From an uncultured Clostridia bacterium (GTDB taxonomy: Bacteria; Bacillota; Clostridia; UBA1381): a DNA stretch of 64,000 bases. The translations under genes were made by a program, and so were the position numbers. The number at the start of each line of letters is the position of its first letter. Within the stretch, counting starts at the first letter, position 1. Of the stretch, positions 35,569 to 44,981 are shown piece by piece. The notes under the pieces were generated by a model. It saw only the letters and a program-made list of their open reading frames with translations, had not been told where the DNA came from and searched no databases. The DNA lies in NCBI GenBank assembly GCA_910579415.1, contig CAJTUY010000001.1, positions 40,035 through 104,034 of the forward strand. Direction: 5' to 3'.

Positions 35569-37497
35569 ATGGTTATTGAGCATAACTCAAGAGAAAAATT
35601 TTATAGAAGACCGTTTGGGGCGGTTAAGTGCGGCACAGAGGTCAGATTTCGTGTCAGCGCCGCAGGAATAGGTATTCCGAATGCGGTGCGGCTTGTATAT
35701 ATGCGTGATGGCGAAGAGGAACAACGGGTAAACATGGCATATCTGTTCAATCAGGCAGATGACTGTATTTATTCCGTTAAGGTCAAAATGCCTGAAAAGG
35801 CAGGACTGGTATGGTATTACTTTGAATTTGCTACTGACAGGGGTATGGTTTATTACGGCAACAACTCGAAAAATCTCGGCGGTTTGGGTGAAATGAGCTT
35901 TAATCCGCCTTCAAATTCATTTCAGATAACCGTTTACGAAGCTGATTACAAAACACCCGACTGGTTTAAAACTGGTATTGCGTATCAGATTTTTGTTGAC
36001 CGTTTTTATAACGGAAACGAGGACGGTTCATTTTTGGGCGACAGAACCGATATTATAAAAAGAAAATGGAACGAACAGCCGTTTTATAAGGCGGAACAGT
36101 TCGGCGGCGAATATAAGGCAAATGACTTTTTCGGCGGTAATCTTAAAGGAGTAATAAAGAAGCTTCCGTACTTAAAGGATTTAGGAATATCTGTAATATA
36201 TCTAAATCCGATTTTTAAAGCATATTCAAATCATAAATATGATACGGGCGATTATGAAACTATCGACCCGATGTTCGGTGATGAAGAAACATTTAAGGAG
36301 CTTTGCAATAAAGCGAGAGATATGGGTATACGTATAATTCTGGACGGTGTATTTAATCACACGGGCAGTAACAGCCGTTATTTTAATAAAAACGGTGAAT
36401 ATGACAGTGTAGGCGCGTATCAATCGCAGGATTCTCCGTATTATACTTGGTTCAGGTTTATGGACTGGCCTGATATATATGAATCGTGGTGGGGTATGAC
36501 AACCCTGCCGCAGATTGAGGAGCATAGCGAGGAATGTAGGAACTATCTGCTGTCGGATAAGAATGCGATTGTAAAACGCTGGATAAGGGACGGCGCGTCC
36601 GGCTGGCGGCTTGATGTGGTTGATGAGCTGCCGGGATTTTTTGTAAAAGAACTCAGAAAAGGCGTTAAGAGTGAAAATGAGGATGCTGTTATAATAGGCG
36701 AGGTATGGGAAGACGCTTCAAATAAAAGTGCCTACGGTGAGCGCCGGGAATATTTTTTGGGAAAAGAGCTTGATTCTGTTATGAATTATCCCATGCGTCT
36801 TGCGCTTATTGACGCAGCAAGCGGCAAAATTGACGCTGCCGAATTTGATGACCGTCTTATGAGTATTAAGGAAAATTACCCTGCGCCTGCATATTATTCG
36901 CTCCTGAATATGGTTACAAGCCATGATGTTGAGCGTATTATGACTATTATGGGAGATGCGCCTTCACGTCATGATGTATCAAAGGATTATCAGGCGGGAT
37001 TTACTCTGGACGGATATGCGCTGGAGCTTGCAAAGGAACGCGCTACGCTCGTTTTGGGACTGCAAATGACCCTGCCGGGTGTGCCTTGTATATTCTACGG
37101 TGACGAAATCGGAATGCAGGGCTATGGTGACCCGTTCTGCCGTCAGACATTCCCATGGGATAAAATTGATGAAATAGATACTGACGGACGTGTACGAGAG
37201 AGATATAAGAATATGATTGCTCTGAGAAAACGCTCTAAGGCATTTTCTTTGGGTGAATTTGAATGCGTGCATAAAATCGGTCATGTATACGGATTTATAA
37301 GATACTATGATGATGAAAAGTACGTTGTCATAGTCAATATGGGTACAACTGAGGAATATGTTCGTATAGACGTTGCAAGATACGGAATACACAAGATGGT
37401 ATGCGTAACTAAAGAGGTTGAAACAAAAGAGGCAGGCGATGGAATTTATTATGTTGATATGCCGCGTTTGTGGATAAAGGTATATAAGGCGGAATAG
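35569..37497 (+). CDS. Cytosolic GH13 alpha-glucan hydrolase (neopullulanase/maltogenic type)
   Basis: A 642-residue protein without signal peptide. An N-terminal beta domain (~1-125) precedes the GH13 barrel from ~135. Catalytic residues are the nucleophile Asp349 (GWRLDVVDE), acid/base Glu378 (IIGEVWED) and the third Asp in VTSHDVERI. The arrangement fits cyclomaltodextrinase/neopullulanase-like enzymes acting on maltodextrins. It sits in the glycogen cluster, so hydrolysis of phosphorylase-limit or maltodextrin products is likely (inference). Confidence 0.9.
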   Translation: MVIEHNSREKFYRRPFGAVKCGTEVRFRVSAAGIGIPNAVRLVYMRDGEEEQRVNMAYLFNQADDCIYSVKVKMPEKAGLVWYYFEFATDRGMVYYGNNSKNLGGLGEMSFNPPSNSFQITVYEADYKTPDWFKTGIAYQIFVDRFYNGNEDGSFLGDRTDIIKRKWNEQPFYKAEQFGGEYKANDFFGGNLKGVIKKLPYLKDLGISVIYLNPIFKAYSNHKYDTGDYETIDPMFGDEETFKELCNKARDMGIRIILDGVFNHTGSNSRYFNKNGEYDSVGAYQSQDSPYYTWFRFMDWPDIYESWWGMTTLPQIEEHSEECRNYLLSDKNAIVKRWIRDGASGWRLDVVDELPGFFVKELRKGVKSENEDAVIIGEVWEDASNKSAYGERREYFLGKELDSVMNYPMRLALIDAASGKIDAAEFDDRLMSIKENYPAPAYYSLLNMVTSHDVERIMTIMGDAPSRHDVSKDYQAGFTLDGYALELAKERATLVLGLQMTLPGVPCIFYGDEIGMQGYGDPFCRQTFPWDKIDEIDTDGRVRERYKNMIALRKRSKAFSLGEFECVHKIGHVYGFIRYYDDEKYVVIVNMGTTEEYVRIDVARYGIHKMVCVTKEVETKEAGDGIYYVDMPRLWIKVYKAE

Positions 37498-37502
37498 CTG
37501 TG

Positions 37503-38309
37503 ATGAGTAACAAATTTTCGGATTATCTGCTCGTGTCGGATATGGACGCGACGCTTTTAACCAATAAACATAAAATATCGGATAAGAATTGTGAGGCGGT
37601 AAATTTCTTTGTATCGCATGGGGGAAGGTTTACTGTTGCAACAGGCAGAATGAATAATGGCGTGCGTGAACATATGGACCGGATAAGAATAAATGCGCCT
37701 GCCATTCTGCATAACGGCGCGCAGATTTATGACTTTGAAAATGAAAAGGCGCTCAGCGAGAAATTTATTGAGGAAGACAGAAAAGCGGCAATAAAGCGTG
37801 TGTATGAGGATATGCCTGAGCTTGGACTGGAGATTTACAGCAACGAAACAATTTATGTGTATCGTGAATGTGATGAAACAAAACGCTTTAAGAATCGCAA
37901 ATATACTAATGTAGTATACGGTGTTCCCGACGAGGTCTGGAAGCAGTCATGGATAAAATGTCTTTTAATCGGTGAAAAAAAACTGCTTGATTGTTATGAG
38001 CCTGTTTATCGCCGTGATTATGACAGCGGATATGCGGTAAGAAGCGGAAAAAAGTATCTTGATATTGTATCGGGTGAAGCATCAAAGGGAATTGCCATTG
38101 CTGAACTGAAAAAACTTATCGGAGCGAAAAAGGTTATAGCTGTCGGTGATAATATGAATGATATATCCATGCTTCAGGCGGCGGATATTTCGTTTGCGGT
38201 GGAAAATGCGGAAAAGCGCGTAAAGGAAACAGCAGATTTTTTGGCGCCGTCCAATAATGATGACGCGATAGATTATATAATCGGTGAGTTAAATAAAGGA
38301 ACACTGTAA
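37503..38309 (+). CDS. HAD-superfamily phosphatase (Cof type)
   Basis: A 268-residue HAD hydrolase. Motif I SDMDATLL (nucleophile Asp), motif III region with SKGIAI and motif IV GDNMNDISML are present. Cof-type enzymes dephosphorylate sugar phosphates or similar metabolites. It starts 5 bp after the GH13 gene, ending the glycogen run, which suggests a sugar-phosphate substrate. A GTG at 37500 is an alternative start. Confidence 0.9.
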   Translation: MSNKFSDYLLVSDMDATLLTNKHKISDKNCEAVNFFVSHGGRFTVATGRMNNGVREHMDRIRINAPAILHNGAQIYDFENEKALSEKFIEEDRKAAIKRVYEDMPELGLEIYSNETIYVYRECDETKRFKNRKYTNVVYGVPDEVWKQSWIKCLLIGEKKLLDCYEPVYRRDYDSGYAVRSGKKYLDIVSGEASKGIAIAELKKLIGAKKVIAVGDNMNDISMLQAADISFAVENAEKRVKETADFLAPSNNDDAIDYIIGELNKGTL

Positions 38310-38319
38310 AGTGTTCCTT

Positions 38320-39033
38320 TTAAATTATATACGGTTTTGTTACGGACAGCGGTTCCGAACCCAACGAGCGTAAAAGCTGCATACCTGCTTCACGCGCATC
38401 GATGACTGCTGTTTTTACGGCTGAAGCTTCGCCCGTAAAAATAATTATAACTTCATTGGAATGACTTGTACCGCTGTCCGGACGAAGAGTTTTTACAAGC
38501 TCAATCCCAGCCGATTTCATAGCAATATCGGCAATAACCATACCTATCGGAGCGGGCGATGCGCATACAAAGCCGAACGGCTTGCCTGTCGGCACTTCGA
38601 ATGCCATATTTATCGCATCGCCGCTCCGTGCGCTGTATTGAAATTCCATATGCCCTGCTTCACTTATGTAAATCTCGCCTGCGTTTATATCAATATTATG
38701 AAGGGCGATTTCTACTGCGCGTCTGGCATTGTCAGGAGTTTCACTGCCTATTATAATGAAATTGCCGTGACCACCCCAGCCCTTCGTGTCACGCGGTATT
38801 TCTATTGAAATAACCTCTGATGAGGTTGCCTTGACAGCATCGTCAACCGCCTGTATCTGAGCGCCTGCGCCTGTACGGGAGCCGATAAGACCGATTGAAT
38901 GAAATTTGTCAGGGATATTCATATGTTTTCTTAGTTCGACGTCGACATTTGCAATTACAAGTCCGATGGTATCGCATACGGCAGCGCCTACAAATTGCGT
39001 AAGACTGCATTTTCCGAACATATCATTTTTCAT
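38320..39033 (-). CDS. PduB-type bacterial microcompartment shell protein (orphan)
   Basis: A 237-residue tandem-BMC shell protein. GLVIANVDVELRK, SIGLIGSRTGAGAQI, EIPRDTKGWGGHG and the second-half SNEVIIIFTGEASAV match the PduB/EutL-like trimer family strongly. Such proteins tile the shell of propanediol or ethanolamine microcompartments, forming gated pores. No other shell proteins or core enzymes lie in the window, and it is alone with its own promoter. It could belong to a locus elsewhere, or be used outside a classic compartment. RBS is GGAGGGG. Confidence 0.9.
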   Translation of the reverse strand: MKNDMFGKCSLTQFVGAAVCDTIGLVIANVDVELRKHMNIPDKFHSIGLIGSRTGAGAQIQAVDDAVKATSSEVISIEIPRDTKGWGGHGNFIIIGSETPDNARRAVEIALHNIDINAGEIYISEAGHMEFQYSARSGDAINMAFEVPTGKPFGFVCASPAPIGMVIADIAMKSAGIELVKTLRPDSGTSHSNEVIIIFTGEASAVKTAVIDAREAGMQLLRSLGSEPLSVTKPYII

Positions 39034-39058
39034 GCTATCCCCTCCGTTCTTTTTATAC

Positions 39059-39087
39059 AGTATACCATTTTTTTATACGGTTTGCAA
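39059..39087 (-). promoter_or_regulatory. Promoter of the PduB-type gene
   Basis: On minus, TTGCAA, 17 bp, TATACT. Its -35 lies 18 bp from the hydG -35 on the other strand. Confidence 0.7.
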
Positions 39088-39105
39088 CTTTTTTCGCAAT
39101 ATATA

Positions 39106-39134
39106 TTTACCGAAAATGATTTTTGTGGTACAAT
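39106..39134 (+). promoter_or_regulatory. Promoter of hydG
   Basis: TTTACC, 17-bp spacer, TACAAT, with TGTGG before the -10. Confidence 0.7.
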
Positions 39135-39157
39135 ATATAAAGAAAGAAGGTATAGCA

Positions 39158-40576
39158 ATGTATAACGTAAAATCAATGAATGCAGATGAATTTATCAATG
39201 ATGATGAGATTAAAAGCGCTCTTCAATATGCAGACGAAAACAAGAATAATAAAGAGCTTATAAAATCTCTTATAAACCGCGCGCGTGACTGTAAGGGACT
39301 TACTCATCGTGAAGCATCGGTATTGCTTGCGTGTGAGGACAGTGAGCTAAACAAAAAAATGTACTCTCTGGCGCGTGAGATAAAGCAAAAAATTTATGGC
39401 AATAGAATTGTTATGTTCGCGCCGCTGTATTTATCGAATTACTGTATAAACAGCTGTGTATATTGTCCGTATCATGTTAAGAACAAGACAATATGCCGTA
39501 AAAAACTTACTCAGGAGCAGGTAAGGGAGGAAACAATTGCGTTGCAGGATATGGGTCATAAGCGTCTTGCGCTTGAAGCAGGAGAGGACCCCGTTAACAA
39601 TCCGCTTGAATATATTCTCGAATGTATAGACACGATTTACTCAATCAAACATAAAAACGGCGCAATCAGACGTGTGAATGTTAATATCGCCGCAACTACG
39701 GTTGAAAATTATAAGCGTCTGAAGGATGCAGGTATAGGAACATATATTCTGTTTCAGGAAACGTATAACAGGGAGCATTATGAGGAGCTGCATCCGGCAG
39801 GTCCCAAACATGATTACAGATATCATACCGAAGCTATGGACAGAGCAATGCAGGGCGGCATAGATGACGTGGGACTGGGTGTACTGTTTGGTCTTGACAC
39901 GTATGCGTATGAACTTGCAGGTCTTTTAATGCATGCGGAACATCTTGAGGCAGTATTCGGAGTCGGACCGCATACAATAAGCGTACCGCGTATTTGTCCT
40001 GCCGATGATATTGACGTAAACGACTTTTCAAACGCAGTACCTGATGAGATATGGCATAAGCTTATTGCTATTATAAGAATTGCAGTGCCGTATACGGGTA
40101 TGATTGTTTCAACGAGAGAAACTGCGAAAAACCGTGAACGCGCTTTAGAGCTTGGTATATCGCAGATAAGCGGCGCATCAAGCACGAGCGTCGGCGGTTA
40201 TGTAAAGCCGGAAAGTGAAGAGGATAATACCGCGCAGTTTGACAGAAGCGACACGCGAACCCTTGACGAGGTTGTAAACTGGCTTCTTGAGCTTGGGTAT
40301 ATACCATCGTTCTGTACCGCTTGTTACCGTGAAGGAAGAACAGGCGACAGGTTTATGTCGCTTGCCAAAACAGGCGCGATACAAAACTGCTGTCAGCCGA
40401 ACGCGCTTATGACATTGGAGGAATATCTCTGCGATTACGCATCTGATGAAACGCAGAAAAACGGCAGACGCGTTATAGAGAGCGAACTTGAAAAAATTCC
40501 AAATGATAATGTTAAGCGTATCGCAAAAGAAAATATAGAAAAAATTCAAAATGGTGAAAGAGATTTTAGATTTTAA
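39158..40576 (+). CDS. hydG: [FeFe]-hydrogenase H-cluster maturase HydG
   Basis: A 472-residue radical SAM enzyme that splits tyrosine to make the CO and CN ligands of the H-cluster. The radical SAM motif is CINSCVYC (CX3CX2C); the C-terminal auxiliary cluster is CTAC...NCCQ. ATG 39158 follows AGAAAGAAGG. HydE and HydF are not in the window. A [FeFe] hydrogenase gene lies 16 kb away, which fits the role. Confidence 0.96.
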   Translation: MYNVKSMNADEFINDDEIKSALQYADENKNNKELIKSLINRARDCKGLTHREASVLLACEDSELNKKMYSLAREIKQKIYGNRIVMFAPLYLSNYCINSCVYCPYHVKNKTICRKKLTQEQVREETIALQDMGHKRLALEAGEDPVNNPLEYILECIDTIYSIKHKNGAIRRVNVNIAATTVENYKRLKDAGIGTYILFQETYNREHYEELHPAGPKHDYRYHTEAMDRAMQGGIDDVGLGVLFGLDTYAYELAGLLMHAEHLEAVFGVGPHTISVPRICPADDIDVNDFSNAVPDEIWHKLIAIIRIAVPYTGMIVSTRETAKNRERALELGISQISGASSTSVGGYVKPESEEDNTAQFDRSDTRTLDEVVNWLLELGYIPSFCTACYREGRTGDRFMSLAKTGAIQNCCQPNALMTLEEYLCDYASDETQKNGRRVIESELEKIPNDNVKRIAKENIEKIQNGERDFRF

Positions 40577-40623
40577 AATACACTCTGATTATACAATAAA
40601 TTACCACATACACAAAATTGCAC

Positions 40624-40668
40624 AAAAAGCAACCGTTATATTACTGCAATATGACGGTGCTTTTTTTG
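40624..40668 (+). terminator. Terminator after hydG
   Basis: An imperfect stem AAAAAGCA-CCGT-ATATT/AATAT-ACGG-GCTTTTT with a long T-run. Confidence 0.85.
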
Positions 40669-40746
40669 TTATTCAATTGTTAAATATGGGTATATATAAT
40701 ATATGGATATAAATTCAGAACGGATAAAGCGAAGGAGGCTTTAATT

Positions 40747-42813
40747 ATGAAAGAATATGCAATGGACGCAATACGGAATATCGCCGTTATGGGACATGGA
40801 AAATGCGGCAAAACAACACTTACGGAGGCAATGCTGTTTAATGCGAAGGCAGTTGACCGTATGGGTAAGGTTGCCGACGGAAATACTGTGACCGACTATG
40901 ACGGTGAGGAAGTAAAAAGACAGTTCAGTATTTCCACTGCAATAGCGCCTGTCGAGTGGAAAGATATGAAATATAATATAATCGACACACCGGGATTTTT
41001 TGATTTTGCGGGCGGTGTAAAAGAGGGACTGCGCGCCGCAGATGCCGCGCTTGTGGTGCTTTCGGGACGAAGCGGAGTAAGCGTGGGTACTGAGCAGGTG
41101 TTCAGATACGCTAAACAAAAGGGCGTTCCTACCATGTTCTTCGTGAATAAAATTGACGATGACAGAGCTGACTATACAAAGACACTTGAGGAAATGAAGT
41201 CTGTTTTCGGTAAGTCGGTTACTCCGTTTGTATATCCTATTCAGGAGGACGGAGAATTTAAAGGCTTTGTTGATATAGTGGATATGACGGCGCGCCGTTA
41301 TGACGGTATTTACAGAGTGGAAATCCCTGTGCCTGAGGGCATGGCGGATATTATTGAGCCTTTGCGCGATATGATAATGGAGGCTGTCGCCGAAACTGAC
41401 GAGGCGCTTATGGTTAAATATTTCAACGGCGAGGAATTTACATTTGATGAGATAAAACAGGCTATCCGCACAGGTATCAAGGACGGAAGCATTTTCCCTG
41501 TTTACTGCGGAAGCGGTCAGGATAATATCGGTGTGCGTTCGCTTATGGATGGTATAGGCAAGTATCTGCCCGCTCCGTCGGAAATAGAGGAAATCGCAAG
41601 ACAGGCAGATACAGGTGAACCGGTAGAGCTTGTACAGACAGCGGAGGAAACAACAGCAGCGGTTGTGTTTAAAACAATCGCAGACCCGTATGTAGGCAAG
41701 ATGTCCCTGTTCCGCGTGTATTCGGGCGAGGTTAAGGGTGACAGTATGCTGTATAATCCCAATAAGGATGCAAACGAAAAGATTGGAAAAGTGTTTAACC
41801 TATGCGGTAAAAAACAGCTTGAAGCAAAATCAATTAAAGCAGGAGATATAGGCTGTACGGCAAAACTTGAGATTACAAAAACAGGTGATACTCTTTGTGA
41901 AAAAGGTAAAAATATTATTCTTACGGGAATAGAATTTCCTGCACCCGTACTGTCAATGGCAGTTAAGCCACAGCAGAAGGGTGACGAGGAAAAGATTATA
42001 GGCGGTCTTACGAAGCTTATGGAGGAGGACCCGACATTTACTGTCACCAACAATACAGAAACAAAGCAAACGCTTATAAACGGACAGGGCGAACAGCATA
42101 TTGATGTTATAGTAAGCAAGCTTAAAAATAAATATGGCGTCAACGTTATATTGGAGGAGCCGGTTGTTCCGTATCGTGAAACAATAAAGGCCAAAGCGAC
42201 AGTTGAAGGCAAGCATAAGAAACAGTCCGGAGGTCACGGTCAGTATGGTCATGTAAAGATAGAGTTTGAACCGGGTATTTCCGAAGAAATGATTTTTGAA
42301 GAAAAAGTATTCGGCGGAGCAGTGCCTAAAAATTATTTCCCGGCAGTTGAAAAGGGTCTGCGTGATTCCTGTCAGAAGGGAGTGCTGGCAGGCTATCCGG
42401 TTGTGAATTTGAAGGCTACCCTGCTTGACGGCTCATATCACCCTGTTGACTCTTCGGAAATGGCATTCAAGACAGCGGCGGCAATTGCGTATAAGGAGGG
42501 TTTAAAGCAGGCGAAACCCGTATTGCTTGAGCCTATCGGATATCTGAAGGTTTATATACCCGAAAGCATAATGGGAGATATTATAGGTGACATAAATAAG
42601 CGTCGAGGTCAGATTATGGGCATGGGTGAAAGCGATAAAGAAGGTCTTAACATGGTTGAGGCTGAAGTTCCGATGTCCGAGATGCACAAATATGCAACAG
42701 ACCTGCGTTCTATGAGTCGCGGACGCGGCGTGTTTACTTTTGAGTTTACACGCTATGAACAGGCACCCGAAAATATAGCACAGAAAATTATTGCTGAGGC
42801 AAATGCTGAATAA
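40747..42813 (+). CDS. EF-G-like translational GTPase (paralogue)
   Basis: A 688-residue, five-domain EF-G-like protein. The P-loop reads GHGKCGKTTL instead of the canonical GHIDAGKTT; DTPGFFDF and NKID complete the GTPase motifs. Domain IV has QSGGHGQYGHVKIEFEP. The divergent P-loop and lack of rps12/rps7/tuf neighbours indicate a secondary EF-G paralogue rather than the housekeeping fusA. Its function may be in ribosome recycling or stress, not known. RBS GAAGGAGG. Confidence 0.9.
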   Translation: MKEYAMDAIRNIAVMGHGKCGKTTLTEAMLFNAKAVDRMGKVADGNTVTDYDGEEVKRQFSISTAIAPVEWKDMKYNIIDTPGFFDFAGGVKEGLRAADAALVVLSGRSGVSVGTEQVFRYAKQKGVPTMFFVNKIDDDRADYTKTLEEMKSVFGKSVTPFVYPIQEDGEFKGFVDIVDMTARRYDGIYRVEIPVPEGMADIIEPLRDMIMEAVAETDEALMVKYFNGEEFTFDEIKQAIRTGIKDGSIFPVYCGSGQDNIGVRSLMDGIGKYLPAPSEIEEIARQADTGEPVELVQTAEETTAAVVFKTIADPYVGKMSLFRVYSGEVKGDSMLYNPNKDANEKIGKVFNLCGKKQLEAKSIKAGDIGCTAKLEITKTGDTLCEKGKNIILTGIEFPAPVLSMAVKPQQKGDEEKIIGGLTKLMEEDPTFTVTNNTETKQTLINGQGEQHIDVIVSKLKNKYGVNVILEEPVVPYRETIKAKATVEGKHKKQSGGHGQYGHVKIEFEPGISEEMIFEEKVFGGAVPKNYFPAVEKGLRDSCQKGVLAGYPVVNLKATLLDGSYHPVDSSEMAFKTAAAIAYKEGLKQAKPVLLEPIGYLKVYIPESIMGDIIGDINKRRGQIMGMGESDKEGLNMVEAEVPMSEMHKYATDLRSMSRGRGVFTFEFTRYEQAPENIAQKIIAEANAE

Positions 42814-43037
42814 ATTTGCCGGCAATTAAAAAATATACAATTAACATTTTTGAAATATGTTTAGTTATTTTTACTAAAGAATAAAAACATTTTTTGTGAA
42901 TTATACGACTAACATTTTATTTCAAAATGTGTTATCATATATATAACAAAAAAAGTGTAGTAATAAAAATGTGTACACTTCACAGCGGAAACAATCAGTT
43001 TTCCGTTTAATAAAACAGATGAGAGGGGACTACCGGT

Positions 43038-44147
43038 ATGGCAGATTTACAACTTAAACACATTTACAAAAGATATGCAGGCGGTGTTACAGCCGTAAGC
43101 GACTTCACACTTGATATTGAGGATAAGGAATTTATTATCCTTGTAGGTCCTTCGGGATGCGGTAAGTCAACAACTTTAAGAATGGTTGCAGGACTTGAGG
43201 AAATCTCGGAAGGTGAGCTTTACATCGGCGGACGTCTTGTAAATGACGTTGCACCTAAGGACAGAGATATTGCAATGGTTTTCCAGAATTATGCGCTTTA
43301 TCCGCATATGACTGTATTTGAGAATATGGCATTTGGTCTGAAGCTTAGAAAGACTCCGAAAGATGAGATTAAAAAGCGTGTTACCGAAGCTGCTAAAATT
43401 CTTGATATTGAGCATCTTCTTGACAGAAAGCCAAAGGCTTTGTCGGGAGGTCAAAGACAGCGTGTGGCAATGGGTCGTGCAATTGTACGTAATCCTAAGG
43501 TATTCCTTATGGATGAGCCTTTGTCAAACCTTGATGCTAAGCTGAGAGTGGCAATGAGAACAGAAATTAAAAAGCTTCATAACAAGCTCCAGACAACATT
43601 TATCTACGTTACTCATGACCAGACGGAAGCTATGACAATGGGTACAAGAATTGTTGTTATGAAGGACGGTATCATCCAACAGGTTGATACGCCGGCTAAT
43701 CTTTATACAAAGCCTGTAAATGTATTCGTTGCAGGATTTATCGGTTCACCACAGATGAACTTTGTTACTGCTGTTCTTTCAAAGGAAGCTGACGGAGTAT
43801 ATGCGTCATTTGGTGACAACAAGATTAAAATTCCTGATGGTAAGGTTACACCTGAGCTTGACAGCTATTATGGTAAGGAAGTTGTTCTTGGTATCAGACC
43901 TGAGGATATTCATGATGATGAAGCATTCATTTCAAGTAAGCCTGATGCTGTATGTAACGCATACGTTGAGGTAACGGAAATGATGGGTGCTGAAACATAT
44001 CTTTACTTGCAGGTTGCAGGCGAGCAGTTTACAGCAAGAGTTAATCAGCGTTCAACAGCTCAGACAGGTGATACAATCAAAGTTGCGTTTGAAACAAATA
44101 AGATTCATATCTTTGATAAGGAAACAGAGCTTGCAATTGTTCACTAA
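43038..44147 (+). CDS. MsmK/UgpC/MalK-type sugar ABC transporter ATPase
   Basis: A 369-residue ATP-binding protein. Walker A GPSGCGKST, Q-loop FQNYALYPHM, signature LSGGQRQRVAMGRA, Walker B FLMDEPLSNLD and H-loop THDQTEAMT are present. A C-terminal TOBE domain (~240-369) with GIRPEDIHD is typical of MsmK/UgpC. No permeases or binding protein are adjacent, so it may energise several sugar importers, as MsmK does in streptococci (inference). Confidence 0.95.
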   Translation: MADLQLKHIYKRYAGGVTAVSDFTLDIEDKEFIILVGPSGCGKSTTLRMVAGLEEISEGELYIGGRLVNDVAPKDRDIAMVFQNYALYPHMTVFENMAFGLKLRKTPKDEIKKRVTEAAKILDIEHLLDRKPKALSGGQRQRVAMGRAIVRNPKVFLMDEPLSNLDAKLRVAMRTEIKKLHNKLQTTFIYVTHDQTEAMTMGTRIVVMKDGIIQQVDTPANLYTKPVNVFVAGFIGSPQMNFVTAVLSKEADGVYASFGDNKIKIPDGKVTPELDSYYGKEVVLGIRPEDIHDDEAFISSKPDAVCNAYVEVTEMMGAETYLYLQVAGEQFTARVNQRSTAQTGDTIKVAFETNKIHIFDKETELAIVH

Positions 44148-44161
44148 TACTGAAAAAACTG

Positions 44162-44191
44162 AAAGACGCGGTGTATACCGCGTCTTTTTTT
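44162..44191 (+). terminator. Terminator after the ABC ATPase gene
   Basis: Stem AAAGACGCGG/CCGCGTCTTT with loop TGTATA and a T-run; perfect 10 bp. Confidence 0.95.
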
Positions 44192-44193
44192 GC

Positions 44194-44221
44194 TTGCATA
44201 ATGGTGATTTTGTGGTAAAAT
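44194..44221 (+). promoter_or_regulatory. Promoter of the tcdA-addBA run
   Basis: TTGCAT, 16 bp, TAAAAT, preceded by TGTGG. Confidence 0.6.
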
Positions 44222-44243
44222 AGAATAGTAAGGGGTTGATAAA

Positions 44244-44978
44244 ATGGAAAATCAATTTTCAAGAACAGAACTTCTGATTGGCGCTGAAGGTCTGAAACGT
44301 CTTAATAATGCTCATGTTGCAGTATTCGGTGTAGGAGGTGTAGGCGGATATGCGGTTGAAGCACTTGTAAGAAGCGGTATCGGTGAAATTGATATTTTTG
44401 ATAATGATACAGTATCGCTTACTAATCTTAACCGTCAGATTATTGCAGCGGGTGATACAATAGGAAGATATAAAGTTGATGTAATGGCAGAACGTGCAAA
44501 AAGCATCAACCCTGACATTACGGTTAATGCATACAAATGTTTTTATATGCCCGATAATGCGGACGAGTTTGATTTTACTAAATATTCATATATAATAGAT
44601 GCAGTGGATACGGTAACGGCAAAGCTTGAAATCATCGTACGCGCCAATGAAGCTAATGTACCTGTTATAAGTTGTATGGGTGCAGGGAATAAGCTTGACG
44701 CAACACGTTTTGAAGTGGCTGATATTTATGAAACGAGTGTTTGTCCGCTTGCCCGTACAATTCGCAGAGAGCTTAGAAAACGTAATATAAAAAAACTCAA
44801 CGTTGTATATTCAAAGGAGGAAGCGTTGTCACCGTTAAAATCTGAAAATACTGAAGTAAAGGGAACAGCGGGACGCGCCGTACCGGGAAGCATGTCATAT
44901 GTTCCTGCTGTTGCCGGACTTATAGCAGCAGGATATGTAATAAATCAAATTAGTTTGAATAATATTGGAGGAATATAA
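44244..44978 (+). CDS. tcdA: tRNA threonylcarbamoyladenosine dehydratase (ThiF/E1-like)
   Basis: A 244-residue E1-like enzyme. ATP-binding GVGGVGGYAVEAL, DNDTVSLTNLNRQ and the adenylation-type Arg are present. TcdA cyclises t6A37 of tRNA using ATP. The protein could also be described as a HesA/MoeB-family member, but the TcdA-like C-terminus GTAGRAVPGSMSYVPAVAG supports this call. Three bp before the phosphatase gene. Confidence 0.88.
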   Translation: MENQFSRTELLIGAEGLKRLNNAHVAVFGVGGVGGYAVEALVRSGIGEIDIFDNDTVSLTNLNRQIIAAGDTIGRYKVDVMAERAKSINPDITVNAYKCFYMPDNADEFDFTKYSYIIDAVDTVTAKLEIIVRANEANVPVISCMGAGNKLDATRFEVADIYETSVCPLARTIRRELRKRNIKKLNVVYSKEEALSPLKSENTEVKGTAGRAVPGSMSYVPAVAGLIAAGYVINQISLNNIGGI

Positions 44979-44981
44979 GTA

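Noticed and set aside
38320..39033. A complete microcompartment operon
   Set aside because: Only one shell gene is visible; neighbours are glycogen and hydrogenase-maturation genes.
41517..42212. 231-codon open frame antisense to the EF-G-like gene
   Set aside because: Shadow of the real gene; Ser/Thr/Pro-rich composition, no RBS or family resemblance.
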